Positions 12,901 to 24,076 of a stretch of 64,000 bases of DNA are shown here, piece after piece (the first letter of the stretch is position 1; each line of letters begins with the position of its first letter). Origin of the DNA: Cryphonectria parasitica EP155 (Eukaryota; Ascomycota; Sordariomycetes; Diaporthales; Cryphonectriaceae); contig NW_024468912.1 of the NCBI RefSeq assembly GCF_011745365.1, positions 1 to 64,000 of the forward strand, in the 5' to 3' direction. Under the pieces are notes generated by a model. It was not told where the DNA came from, searched no databases, and was given only the letters and a program-made list of their open reading frames with translations. Made by a program: the position numbers and the translations under genes.

Positions 12901-14260
12901 GTATTATTAATCAAGCATAAGCTACTATTCTTTTTAATAATCAGAAACTAGTTATTTCTGTATAATGCATAGCTTTCCTTAATGATTTCCCGCCTAATAT
13001 ATTGTTTCAGAAGCTTTATCAACTTTAGCCTGAGAGCATTGGGAATTGGAATATGCCTCGCTTGAAAGATCTCGTAGAATACAGTTCTGATTTCTTACAA
13101 GAAAGCTACTTCCTCAATAATCTTTCCAATCTCAGTAAAGTTTCATACAAGAGCTTTGATCCTGTTTCTCAATATATATTTGAACATTTCCTTCTCAGCT
13201 TCAGAAAACCCTTCACAGTTTTTCTCTTGCATAGCAGCTCACCAATCAGATCTCAAGCGCTAATCAGAATCCAAATTGCTGAACTTGGATTCAATCCACT
13301 CATTATACTTAATAAGCTTTATAAATTGCTGAACTCATCTCATCTCCTCAACCTTAGCAAGCTTTCATCCGATCATCCCTTTCAGTACTAAACCATTAGG
13401 CTGGAAATCATTAATTAGCTTAACCTTCTTATCTTTAAGCTTATAAAGAGTATTAACCAAGCCTAAGACATCTTTTCTTTCCTTCCCCATACAATATAGC
13501 TAGCATAAATAGCGCTGGCTGCTATGCATTCCATACAAGCAAGACTCTCGAATCGCTTCTTCCTCATTCATCATAGAGCAACCCTCCTTCAACTTCCTCC
13601 CCATCAGTTCCACCATTAACTCATTCACAACAGCCACAATATCTCATTCAGATATGAACATCACAGCTATATCTCTCTCCTCCAACAATACCTACTCTGG
13701 GATAACTTCTCTGCTAACAGCCCTGCATTCCTCAGAGTAGCTGCCAGTACTCAGTTTTTTAGTATGGTTCTGTATAAACCCTCCCCTTTAAGAAGTTTCT
13801 AACTGCTAATTATAGTAACCAGTTATACTTCTCCAAAAGCAAAGCTTGCACAGAGAAATCCAGGAATGAAGTAATCAAAGGAAAGCTTAGTCTGCATTAC
13901 AAACAGCATTCCTAACAGCACAGAATGATTTGATAATATCAATCTATCGTTAATAATATAGAATATCATCTATTCAGAGAAGCTGCTACAGAAAATATCA
14001 GTTTCAAGAACTCTAACAAGCGCTATATCTGATCCATCGTATATGCATAAGATAATATTCGATATTAGTATATAAGATAAGCGCATGCTTGAATACAAAG
14101 AGAGAGCTACTAAGCTCATTTCAGCACCTATATCCAGCATTGCTCATACAGATTCATTCTCTTTACCTCCCAGCTGCAGAGGAATATATGTTATCGGAGC
14201 GATGCTCCTATCTCAGATGCTGCTGAAAGCAGTCATGAAAGCTGTTACAGAAGGAAATGA
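9960..14260 (-). pseudogene. A pol: protease, RT, RNase H, integrase
   Basis: Ty3/gypsy polymerase region. Reading leftward: aspartic protease with intact L-D-I-G-A at 14135-14123; reverse transcriptase about 13200-12450 with the Y/F-x-D-D box as F-L-D-N (12613-12602), the last Asp lost by G-to-A; RNase H about 12300-11650; integrase about 11500-10750. Within integrase the first catalytic Asp reads Asn, while the second is kept in the V-D-G-E-L-E-N segment of the 65-codon open stretch 11152-10955. The G-P of the expected D-G-G-P-E-N is changed. Charged C-terminal tail to about 9960. Many internal stops; no activity expected. Confidence 0.88.
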
Positions 14261-16684
14261 GAATTTGTTGAAAGCTTGAATCATATTAACAATAAGCTTA
14301 ACATAGCTAGATTCAGCAACAAGAAACAAAGCTTAAACTGCGAATGATTAAGCCAGTTTTGAAAGATACTCAGTAATATCCCGAGTATTAATAATCTAAC
14401 TATCAATAAGCTCTTCAAGCTAAAAAAGCATCAAGATTCCAAGTTTATACTGCAATGAATTAGCTAATCCAGCAGTATCTACCTTATGCAGATCCGAGCT
14501 AGTTTAATTATTGAGATCAACAACTTTTCGAGCTCCAGAGCTAACTCCTTGAAAACTGTAAATCAAACGAGCTCCCCATCCTAATAACATAACTATCATC
14601 TCCCAGCCTAAAACCTTCAATGAGTAGTCTAGAAACTGATTCAGAAGCTTATTACTAATAGCTTGAACTATTAGCTCTCTATTCAAACTATTGGATTGCT
14701 TATTGAATTCCTCTAATCCAATATTCCCGAAATATATAGGAACCTCAATAATCCTCACACTTGCATCTCCTCCAACCTCACCATCATCATACCCAGCCTC
14801 CCCAACACAGCGCTTCTTTGCTTCACCTGCATTTACCTAAGCTTGAACAAGCTCAATACCCATAGCATTAATACTGAAAAGCTTTAGTAGATATAGTTCA
14901 GCTTGAGCTGGAATAAGATATAACTTCCCCACTTGAATCTCACCAGCATTACTAAGAATCTCAATATTATTAGTTCTATACTGATTATTGCATCTGAGAA
15001 CAGAGTCAGTCTCTTTCCACAGTATCTTATTCTTAGCTATCTCAGAGTCTCCACGCTATTTCTCATTCTCTTGAATCAAGCTGATATATCAAGAGATTCA
15101 AGAATCCTCAACACCCTTCAGCCGCTAATCCTTACAAAAACTGAGAATCAGACGGATCATACTGCCTTTGGAATTATCTCGAGCAAACATAATCTAGCCA
15201 TATAACACTGATTTTAACCTAGAGTCCAGAAACTCCGAGCGATTACCAAGATACCACTCTAGCTTCGCTAATGCTGAAGCATAGCAAATGCCACAGTTCA
15301 TAACAGTACAGAGTTCCACACACTCATAAGCTCCATAGAACTTCAACTTACAGCCATAGCACCTGCACAGAGTTCCGTTCTTCTTCAGAATTTCATTAAT
15401 CTCCGCTTGCCATGCTTCAGAGTACTGCTCCCCCTTATCCTCCGAACTTGTATAGATAATACTCATCTGCAAGGAATTTGCATTTCCCTGGGAAGAATTC
15501 CTTGCAGAAACAGTTTAGAAATGCCTAATTAGTTGTAAGATCTTCTGTAGAGCTTTAGTTTGATTATATAAGATATCCCGCATCTGTTTGAAAGCATCAG
15601 TCTGCAGCTTTAAGGATTTTGCCATTACAATTTAATCAATGCAGAATTGCTCTATTATTAAAGCTAACTAGTTATATTCTTAGTTGCTCTTCTAAGCAGA
15701 TTCAGCCTTCAAGATCTGCTTAATCAGTTCAAGCTGAGCTTGCTAATCACAAATTAACTATTAAAGCAGTTGATAGTACAATAGCCCTACTGCTTGTCCC
15801 AACAGATTCATCAGTTGATTAAGAGCATTATACATCGAATGTAGAACAGGAACGAGCTATATCTAGTTAAGAACTAGCTGAAATAGAAGCATAGAAGAAC
15901 CTTGGAATTGAGCTTGTTAATGAAGTTAAAGATTAGTAGCACCAGAAGCAAGTTGATCTTAAGTCTTCTCCTGAAGTACTTCATGATAAACCTTCAACAG
16001 CTTTTCCATAAGATAAGACTACTTCTTATCGCTAACGCTTTCAGCAGTAATACCATAGTTAGCTCAAAAGCGCTTGATCCAGGTTGAAGAGAGCTTTATC
16101 CATGCTTCTGCCACAGATTAACTATCTCTAATCTTAAAACGAGTAAGAGCATTGTTATAGTCTATAATGAACAACCAAAGGCTAGCAGCATCAGTAATGA
16201 AACAGTTATTGATAATATTCAGATGCTTCTGCTTGAGAGTATATACCTGAAGATAATCCCAAGAGCAATAAGCAACTAACAATCGCTCCTTCTATTCATC
16301 CCAAGTTTTAGCACTTATAATAAATCTCTCCACTTCTTCAGCAACAATTGTATCTGCACAGAAGCCTTTCATAAAGTTGAATGCTTAAGTATCATCAATC
16401 CCTTTAATCTAACACTACCAGTCGAATCGCTTCAGCTACAAGAAAACTTCCACACAGGCAAACAACATTAATCCATCACCAGCAAGCTCACTATAGAAGG
16501 GAAATCTGAAGTTCTAACTATAGTGATTATTAGCTAGATAGTCAGCCGAACTGAGTATCTGATTGGAAGAGCTCTCAGACATAGAAGCTATCTTCCCTTT
16601 TAATTATCGCTTCCTCCAATATTTCTTTGCCTTCCTGATTCGAAATCCTTAAATTGAGAGCGCTATAGCTGGAATGCCTTCCGT
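14261..16684 (-). pseudogene. A gag and gag-pol linker
   Basis: Capsid/nucleocapsid gene. A 92-codon open stretch (15472-15194) holds a zinc knuckle at 15361-15320, layout C-x2-C-x4-H-x4-C: all three Cys are intact and the His is Tyr (CAC to TAC). Element D has the opposite damage (His kept, second Cys lost), so the ancestral CCHC is clear. After the knuckle about 370 codons link to the protease, including open 14758-14504. The start codon is doubtful: where B and C read ATG, A and D read ACG (16684-16682). Confidence 0.82.
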
Positions 16685-17577
16685 ATCCTGCAGAAAACAA
16701 TACTATAGAGATCAAGAAGATTCAGATGCTTAAGGAAGATTCAGTCTGTAAGTAGAGCGTGCATAAGATTTATCTTGTAATAAACAACAAGGGATTGAGT
16801 TAGCTATTCTATACTGCACTGGAATTTTCTTTATCAATAGTTCTACTAACCAATAAAAGCATTTCTAACTAGATATAAAGCATTGATTAAAGTTCAATAT
16901 CAGATAATATCATTATAATCCTCAACCTCTATTCCTCATATGCACTAACAATTTCTTATCTTCACCTTCCTGTATCCTTCGCTTTTGAAATAATGCAACC
17001 AGCAAGCTTTTAATCCAAAGAATCAATATAGCCAAACATATTCAGATAGAGCATGCTAATCGGACCATTGCAAGAAGCACAGACCTTATTAATCATACCA
17101 CTTTTCTCTGCAGAGTACCATTTACCAAAAGCATCCTACTCTATAATTTAATCATAAACTCATATCCAATATAATTAAACTTTCTGCTGCAGCTTGTACA
17201 GATCTAAGCTATATCAGCTTCTGTATAGAATCGTTGATTAATATGGGAAATGTTGGAAAAAGGAATTCGTTTCTTCGTAATATTAGCTCGCAGGCTCAAT
17301 GTATCATTCACCAGCCCACAATCAGAACTCACACCACTCCTCCTCTATCTACCTATCTCCTCTCTACGAAAGATCTCAGGCATAACCCAGAGTCCAGACA
17401 TAATGCACAGCCTGTCGTATAAGCATGATAGATAAAGGAAATAAAAGAGCTCAGCAGAGAAAAAGAGTGCGCCCGTTCATAGAATAAACTTGCTGCTCTT
17501 ACTAATTCTTACAAACTATAACGCAAACAGCCCTGAGCTACCAGCCTGAACAGCTAAGTCCACACTTACCGCACTAT
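16685..17577 (-). other. Leader of element A between 5' LTR and gag
   Basis: About 0.9 kb following the 5' LTR. Begins ATAGTGCGG, the position of the primer-binding site, but I could not match it to a tRNA 3' end. Short open frames on the plus strand here (17234-17435) overlap one another and are not conserved as proteins; I see no gene. Confidence 0.6.
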
Positions 17578-17898
17578 TGAACCAGAACTAGGGCGCTATC
17601 GCCCTCGAAAGAAAAAAAGGAACAAACAGCTGCTGAAACAATGAGCAAGAGCTCGTACAACCCAAGCATGCCTGTGCAGATGAGAACAGCAAACTAAGGC
17701 TACACAGGCACAAGAACAGGGTGAAAAACCTGTCTTAGATCTGTCCAAAGGGTTCAAAATTGAAAAGAAGAGAAAGGATGCTTTATTGTTGCTTATAGCT
17801 AAAGAATTTGAAAAGTGGGTGGTATCCTTTATATGTATGAGGACTCTTGATCCACTGTACTCCATGTCCCACGGACTACCACCCTGGCCACCACAACA
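17578..17898 (-). repeat. 5' LTR of element A
   Basis: 321 bp. Followed on the minus strand by the leader, which identifies it as the upstream LTR. Outer flank is ATAT, the target duplication. Differences from 5587-5907 are mostly transitions. Confidence 0.95.
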
Positions 17899-17902
17899 AT
17901 AT

Positions 17903-18800
17903 GAGCATAATGAAGAAGTTATCATTCTTTATACTCTATAAATATAACCTAATAGCTTATTATGAAGTACTGCTGAAAGCAGATGCAGAAGCTACGAATA
18001 AAAGGATTAAGAAGATTAAGAAAGTTCAGAAGAAATTCCGATTAGAATTATAATTCGTTCAAGAACAAATAATGCAGTATGCAAACTCTAAAAGGATTAA
18101 GAAACTAATCCTACAGAAGGGAAATAAGGTTTATCTATTTCAAAAAAATATTAAAACAACTAGATCTAGCAACAAATTTGATTATAAGAAGTTAGAACTA
18201 TTTAAAATCTTGCAATAGATTTCTCCGATTAATTACGAATTAGCATTATCTTATAAGATGAGAATATACTCAGTTTTTCACATTTTACTGCTGGAATCAG
18301 CAGTACAGGAAATACTAGCAGATAATACAGCAGAAGTAGAAAACAATGAATTAGAATATAAGATGGAAAAGATTCTCAAGCATAAAAGCATGGATAATAC
18401 AAGAGAATATCTTATCAAATGAAAAGGCTACTCAGCAAGCGAAAACTCATAGAAACTACGGAAGAATATCGAAAATGCTTAGAAAAAGATAGCTGAATAT
18501 TGGAAAAGAAAAACCAGCATCTAAAACGATCGCTCTGCTCCAGACCGAAGTTCAGAGGCCTCAGAAACCTTGCTTTCCAGAAAACCCGATCAATTTACCA
18601 CTGCATTCCCCACATCTACAGAATTCCAGTCAAAATCTCCAGAGAAAGAACCCCTAGGAGCAACAACGAGCTCCGCGGAAACCACAGCTTGCACCTCAGC
18701 AGCTACGCGCTCGCACTCCTCCTCCTCCAAGCCCTCATTCACCAGCTTTATCCTCTTCTCCTAAAGAAAGCATCGCTGCTTCTTCAGCTATAACAAATAA
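17903..18800 (+). pseudogene. E pol, second part: integrase C-terminus and chromodomain
   Basis: Continues E's integrase after element A. A basic segment rich in K-K-I-K-K-V-Q (about 17990-18060) matches the same part of F. The chromodomain spans 18348-18453: E-Y-K-M-E-K-I-L near its start, E-Y-L-I-K, then a TGA where Trp is expected, K-G-Y, and E-N-S followed by TAG where Trp is expected. Chromodomains on Ty3/gypsy integrases guide insertion to heterochromatin, which fits a subtelomere. A Ser/Thr-rich tail follows (open 18570-18764). Confidence 0.88.
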
Positions 18801-19286
18801 GCTAGCAATTCGTTTATGCAAGCCTGAAGTTCCAATAACTGCTCCTTCTTCTCAAGCTTGCACTCATCAATACGGATTAACTTATCAGTAACTTGGAATA
18901 CTAAAGAGAAAAATCTTAATCAACAAAGAAAGATATTCAGAAGGAAATACCAATAGAAAGAAATAAGTATGCAACCCGCATTATAAGAACAATTCTGCTT
19001 AATATATTATAAACAACTCTTTATTCCATTTACTATCTTATATAATACCTCTTCTTCCAAATACGAAAAATATAGCATCATCTTATATTCATTAAACTCG
19101 ATATAATCAAAACGTTCCTAATAAGCGAAGCTCTTCTTAGAAAGAATAGAGGAAGAAGATTTATTAATGCAAGAATTTAAGATTCTGTTCAATATCTCGA
19201 TTAGAAAAGCATGATTATGCATACAGAGAACTTGCTAAATATTCATAGGAGATCGTTAAGAACAACAACTGATAGAAGGAAGATGA
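18801..19286 (+). other. E 3' untranslated region and polypurine tract
   Basis: No coding frame recognised. The last part aligns with the end of F before its 3' LTR. A purine-rich stretch, AGAAGGAAGATGA, ends at the LTR edge and is the likely plus-strand primer. Confidence 0.6.
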
Positions 19287-19745
19287 TATTATAACTCATT
19301 CAACATGCAGATTACGAAAACAGATCACAGGCAAACAAGAATCAGATATTATAACTCAATATCAGACAACTTATAAGGATTATGTAATCCAGGATTGGAA
19401 TTACAAGCCAACCAATCAGAAGAGCTCACCTGTGCTCACCGAGCCTCAGTGAGCACTACTGAGCAGCAGTAAGCCTCAATGAGCATCAGCAAGCCACACT
19501 GAAGAGCTGAATATATAACTATACATTCATTACCATTAGATAAATCATCATACATAGCTCTTCAGTTATCAATCTAAGTATTCAGTTTCATACACTGAGT
19601 AGCCCCAAAGGCAGTAAACACTTGCATCGCTTATTAGAACTTGTATAGTTCCGTATTCAAGAACTTAACACTTTGATACTGCTCTTGTTAGCATAAACCC
19701 CTTTGTGTACTTAGGAATCTTCGGATTGCTGCAGTGCTCATTATA
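19287..19745 (+). repeat. 3' LTR of element E
   Basis: 459 bp; the second half closely matches the LTRs of F, but about 80 bp in the first half are replaced by sequence with short GAGC/CTCAGTGAGC repeats. Starts TATTATAAC where F has TGTTATAAC, so the terminal G has mutated to A. Ends CATTATA (from CATTACA). Confidence 0.88.
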
Positions 19746-21000
19746 CAGCAGAATAATAGCTAGTTTACAAACTAGCGGAACTCAGCATTATTTCAAAATG
19801 CTAATACTGATATCTCATCTCAGCAATATATTGAGAAGGTCTTTCTTGTTGCTATCCGATTAGAGCTGAGCAGAGCAAATAAGGTTCTATAATAGGCTGA
19901 GTTTCTTAGGAGAAGCTTAGACTAGTGGAGAGCAGAGAGAGATATTAAGAGCTTTAAAAGTATATAGATCTCAGATAGAGCTAGAAAGGCCTGGATTCAT
20001 TCTGCGAATATATAGCTCCGAGAGAATACAAAGATTATTGAATTCGCTCTCAGCGAAATAAGCTGGATGCAGCGCTCACTTCCACCCCTGCTAGCTTCTT
20101 CTATAAGAGCAGAAAGCTAAGTTCCTTATTCTCTTTCGCTAGTTTCTGAAGCAGCTTCTCTCTCTTTATCTTCCAGCAAGCTACAGAAGCTTAGCTTTAT
20201 ATAGAGTACAATATGGATTGAGATTGCAAGCTGGAGCAATATTGCTATTATTATCTCTGCTTCTTCTAGCTCTGATTAGAGCTTCTTCTTCGGTATTGCA
20301 AAGTATTAGAAGTTAGTTTCCTTCTTATAATCGAAGTTACAGTTAGAATTAGAATTAGAATTGCTTATACAAATATATTCCTATATTAATATAGTAGCTA
20401 ATCTGCTGCAAAGTAATTAGCTGTGATTTTTTAATAGCAAGGATATTGCTTAATAAGCTATTTCGAAATCTATATTGCAGATAAGTATTCAGAAGGAGCT
20501 GCTATTGAAATCTCTTAGCATAGAAAGCAATATTTCGATAGCTAGCTAGTTTTCACAGAGCTCAGCAGGAAAGCAAGACATATGCTCTCTCTTTCCTATA
20601 TTAGCAATAACTTTATTTCAATAGCTAATGCTAGCTTATAAAGCTGGTTTCGAAGGCTGGCAAGCTATGCTAAACAAGCTTTCTCAGAGATCAGAACAGA
20701 GTTCAAAGCAGGATGCAAGAGCGCTGAGAATAGAAAGGCATAAGGCGAGTAAGAGGATAAGAGCATGAGAGTGATGATTAGAGAAGACTGGAAATAGCAG
20801 ATATAGATATTGCACTAGTTTTTTTAAGCTTTTAGCTTCTTGATTTATGTTCACAGCAAACGGAAATCGCTATCTCTATGTACTAAGCTCTGATTATTAG
20901 TTTATTAACTGATTTCTACTCTTCTCTTGTTTACTGATCTACAGCTTCTATTATCTTGAGAAAAACTCAGCACAAATTATTCATCTCTATATCATACTAC
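19746..21000 (-). pseudogene. Subtelomeric RecQ-like helicase, C-terminal part (inferred)
   Basis: Segment between elements E and G. Removing G joins it directly to 24077, so it should be the continuation of the helicase gene toward its C-terminus. No helicase motif lies here and I could not fix the reading frame on the minus strand; fragments are Ser/Lys/Glu-rich. A long plus-strand frame (19746-20843) has few stops, but is probably the antisense shadow, as in the neighbouring segments. It could instead be a separate decayed gene. Confidence 0.4.
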
Positions 21001-21214
21001 TGTCAGGTGGAAAGGTTGCAAAGGCAATGTGGCGAGGTCTTTTCTCTCTTTCAGGGGCATACAACCAGAATAACATTGAGGCCTAAGGAGCTAAGTTCTG
21101 CTCAGCAGTGCTGACGTGGCTAGAAAGCCGCTTTATAGCTGCATATTGCTTAGTCATCCGTAATCCAGCTGGCTTAGCTGGCTCTGAGCCTTGCTGGCAC
21201 AATCGGCCCTAACA
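21001..21214 (+). repeat. Left LTR of element G
   Basis: 214 bp starting TGTCAGGTGG and ending CTAACA. Flanked on the left by the ACTAC duplication. Confidence 0.9.
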
Positions 21215-21363
21215 GATTGTCCCCTCTTATCAGGCCTTGTCCTCAAGGCCTTTGAGGCTTCCGAGCTTTCGTTGCTTCCAGGCTTCTGTTGCTCTCAGGC
21301 TTCCGTTGCTTCCAGGCTTTCGCTGCTTCCTAGCTGCTCCTACGCCTTCTCAATGCTTCAAGC

Positions 21364-22030
21364 TCTTAAGATCTCTCAGTGCTTCAGGCTTCTCAAAGCT
21401 TCTCAAGATCCCTCAGTGCCTCAGATTTCTCAAAGCCTCTCAAGATCTCTCAGTGCTTCAGGCTTCTCAAGGCCTCTCAAGATCTCTCAGTGCCTCAGGT
21501 TTCTCAAAGCCTCTCAAGATCTCTCAGTGCTTCAGGCCTCTCAAGGCCTCTCAAGGTCTCTCAGTGCCTCAGGCCTCTCAAGGCTTCTCAAGGTCCCTCA
21601 GTGCCTCAGGCCTCTCAAGGCTTCTCAAGATCTCTCAGTGCCTCAGGTTTCTCAAAGCTTCTCAAGATCTCTCAGTGCTTCAGGCCTCTCAAGGCCTCTC
21701 AAGGTCTCTCAGTGCCTCAGGCCTCTCAAGGCCTCTCAAGGTCTCTCAGTGCCTCAGGCCTCTCAAGGCTTCTCAAGATCTCTCAGTGCTTCAGGTTTCT
21801 CAAAGCCTCTCAAGATCTTTCAGTGCCTCAGGCCTCTCAAGGCCTCTCAAGATCTCTCAGTGCCTCAGGCTTCTAGGTCACTCAAGGTCTCTCAGTGCTT
21901 CAGGCTTCTAAGCCACTCAAGGTCTTTCAAGGTTTCTCAGTGCCTCAGGCTTCTCAAAGCCTCTCAGAGTCTCAGGCTTCTCAAAGCTTCTCAAGATCTC
22001 TCAGTATCTCAGGCCTCTCAAAGCTTCTCA
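21364..22030 (+). repeat. 37-bp tandem array in element G
   Basis: About 17 copies of a 37-bp unit built from three 10-mers beginning TCTCA plus a 7-mer (TCAGGCC). Because 37 is not a multiple of three and no phase contains a stop, all three plus frames are open (294, 224 and 165 codons) and spell the same 37-residue cycle in different order. This is a repeat artefact, not three genes. Last two or three copies are irregular. Confidence 0.95.
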
Positions 22031-22437
22031 ACCATCTCCCTCCTTCTCTTCTGGCTTCATCCCCGAAGCCTGTGAAAAAAAAAAATCTCTTTTTAATCAC
22101 ATTCCAGACGTAAGTCTTCCGAGTGCAATATCCACACTATATACGCTGCTCAGTCGCTGCTCTTTCAGCGCTTTATTCAGGCACTCTTCAGAATTTAAAG
22201 CTGTTTGATATAGATTGCAAGCCTTTCACCAGGAACTTGGTTTGCAGCTAAAAAGCTCAGCATTCAGAACAGCATCCCTGCAGCTATAACAGATAATTAC
22301 AGCTTTCCATCTTGAAAGTTGCTCTCTAGCAACTCTAAAGCTATTGCTATACTTTACTCCACTACTAAATGCAGAAGAATAATTAGTTTGCAATCTAATA
22401 TTCAAGTAACTTTAATTGCTAAGCAAATACTCTACTT
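22031..22437. other. Spacer in element G
   Basis: Between the first and second arrays; contains a run of about ten A near 22075. No coding frame or repeat recognised. Confidence 0.6.
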
Positions 22438-22850
22438 CAGCTCTATACTCTTGCTTAAATAGCAAAGAGCATACTCTTGAAAATAAAAGATATTCAGATT
22501 TACTACTTGCTTACTCTGCTCTCTTGCTCGAATAGTAAAGAATATACTCTTGAAAACAGAAGATACTCAGATCTACTACTTGCTTACTCTGCTCTCTCGC
22601 TCAAATAGCAAAGAATATATTCTCGAAAACAGAAGATACTCAGATCTACTGCTTACTCACTCTGCTCTTTCGCTCGAATAGCAAAGAATACACTCTTGAA
22701 AACAGAAGATACTCAGATCTACTGCTTGCTTACTCTGCTCTTTCGCTTAAATAGCAAAGAATATATTCTCGAAAACAGAAGATATTCAGATCTACTGCTT
22801 GCTTACTCTGCTCTCTCGCTCGAATAGTAAAGAGTATACTTTATTCTAGC
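22438..22850 (+). repeat. 73-bp tandem array in element G
   Basis: About 5-6 copies of a 73-bp unit carrying TTACTCTGCTCT, CGAATAGCAAAG and GAAGATACTCAGATC. Spacing measured from successive TTACTCT occurrences (22511, 22584, 22730, 22803). Confidence 0.9.
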
Positions 22851-23665
22851 TTAGCAATTCGAATGCTCTGAATTTCTTTTAAATACTTCTTGCATACTGC
22901 TTGTATACTGCTTGCTTGCTATTTGCTCTAGCTTAGCAACTCGAATACTCTAAATCTCTTCTGAATGCTTCTTATATGCTGCTTGCATACTGCTTGCTTG
23001 CTGTTTGCTCTAGTCTAGCAACTTGAATGCTCTGAATCTCTTCTAAATGCTTCTTGCATGCTGCTTGCATACTGCTTGCTTGCTATTTGCTCTAGCTTAG
23101 CAACTCGAATGCTCTAAATCTCTTCTGAATGCTTCTCGCATGCTGCTTGCATACTGCTTGCTTGCTGTTTGCTCTAGCTTAGCAACTCGAATGCTCTGAA
23201 TCTCTTCTGAACGCTTCTCGCATGCTGCTTGCATACTGCTTGCTCGCTGTTTGCTCTAGCTTAGCAACTCGAATGCTCTGAATCTCTTCTGAACGCTTCT
23301 TGCATGCTGCTTGCATACTGCTTGCTTGTGCTTGCTCAACACTGCTTGCTTGCTGTATGCTCTAGCTTAGCAACTCGAATACTCTGAATCTCTTCTGAAT
23401 GCTTCTTGCACGCTGCTTGCATATTGCTTGCTCGTGCTTGCTCAACACTGCTTGCTCGCTGTATGCTCTAGCTTAGCAACTCGAATGCTCTGAATCTCTT
23501 CTGAACGCTTCTCGCACGCTGCTTGCATATTGCTTGCTCATGCTTGCTCAACACTACTTGCTCGCTGTATGCTCTAGCTTAGCGACTTGAATGCTCTGAA
23601 TCTCTTCTGAACGCTTCTCGCACGCTGCTTGCATACTGCTTGCTCGACACTGCTTGCTTGCTGTA
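22851..23665 (+). repeat. 82/106-bp tandem array in element G
   Basis: Units begin near GCTCTAGCTTAGCAACTCG. Five to six copies are 82 bp apart (22932, 23014, 23096, 23178, 23260), then three copies are 106 bp apart (23366, 23472, 23578), lengthened by an insert containing TGCTTGCTCAACACTGC. A higher-order change in period within one array. Confidence 0.9.
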
Positions 23666-23671
23666 TTCAAG

Positions 23672-23740
23672 GCTTGAAAGCTCGAAAATCGAAGGCTCGA
23701 AGGTCAAAGGCTCGAAGGTTAAAGGCTCGAAGGTTCGAAA
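23672..23740 (+). repeat. 15-bp short tandem repeat in element G
   Basis: Three to four copies of AAGGCTCGAAGGTTA-like units, between the long array and the right LTR. Followed by a purine-rich A run near 23800. Confidence 0.8.
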
Positions 23741-23857
23741 AGAATAGTAGTCTGATCGTTTGCTCTGCTCCTGCTCAGTATTAGCGCTGCTCCTAGGGAA
23801 AAAAAAAGATAGAAAGCTTCGCTGGATTGCCTCCTTTAAAAGGGCCAGGCCTCAAAC

Positions 23858-24071
23858 TGTCAGGTGGAAAGGTTGCAAAAGCAATGTGGCGAGGTCTTTT
23901 CTCTCTTTCAGGGGCATACAACCAGAATAACATTGAGGCCTAAGGAGCTAAGTTCTGCTCAGCAGTGCTGACGTAGCTAGAAAGCTGCTTTATAGCCGCA
24001 TATTGCTTAGTCATCCGTAATCCAGCTGGCTTAGCTGGCTCTGAGCCTTGCTGGCACAATCAGCTCTGACA
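23858..24071 (+). repeat. Right LTR of element G
   Basis: 214 bp starting TGTCAGGTGG and ending CTGACA, followed by ACTAC. Confidence 0.9.
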
Positions 24072-24076
24072 ACTAC

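Larger units (their letters stand above)
5587..17898 (-). mobile_element. Element A: 12.3 kb Ty3/gypsy retrotransposon with two extra ORFs
   Basis: Complete minus-strand copy, 12312 bp, with two 321-bp LTRs (TG...CA) and a 4-bp duplication ATAT at 5583-5586 and 17899-17902. The empty site is visible in the related element F near 45280, confirming the duplication. Reading leftward: 5' LTR, about 0.9 kb leader, gag with CCHC knuckle, protease, RT, RNase H, integrase, then a divergent pair of accessory ORFs, a hairpin, polypurine tract and 3' LTR. A is the least damaged of the three long copies: the protease D-I-G-A motif is intact and RT keeps one catalytic Asp. Confidence 0.95.
167..19745 (+). 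mobile_element. Element E: chromodomain Ty3/gypsy retrotransposon, interrupted by A
   Basis: Decayed LTR retrotransposon of the same family as the complete element F. About 7.26 kb belongs to E itself; 5587-17898 is element A plus one copy of its ATAT duplication. Order: truncated 5' LTR, gag with CCHC knuckle, protease, reverse transcriptase, RNase H, integrase, chromodomain, 3' LTR. The left LTR begins inside the telomere junction, so no target-site duplication can be read. The right end (19745) abuts the helicase pseudogene. Frames are full of RIP-type stops, so the element is dead. Confidence 0.9.
21001..24071 (+). mobile_element. Element G: non-autonomous LTR element filled with minisatellites
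   Basis: 3071 bp bounded by two 214-bp LTRs (TGTCAGG...ACA) and a perfect 5-bp duplication ACTAC (20996-21000 and 24072-24076). The interior has no gag or pol remnant. Instead it holds three tandem arrays with units of 37, 73 and 82/106 bp. Strand is given by assumption only. In size and content it resembles TRIM/LARD-type elements, which must borrow enzymes from another retrotransposon. LTRs differ at only 7 positions by my count, all transitions, so it is comparatively young. Confidence 0.88.

Noticed and set aside
12617..12914. Two overlapping minus-strand frames as separate genes
   Set aside because: Both lie in the RT domain of element A; they are fragments in neighbouring phases of one broken polyprotein.
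17578..17600. tRNA-type primer-binding site next to the LTRs
   Set aside because: The bases after the LTR (ATAGTGCGG...) do not start with TGG and I could not match a tRNA; no tRNA or rRNA gene is visible anywhere in the window.
22851..23665. CRISPR-like array
   Set aside because: Units are directly adjacent without distinct spacers and the genome is fungal; this is a minisatellite.
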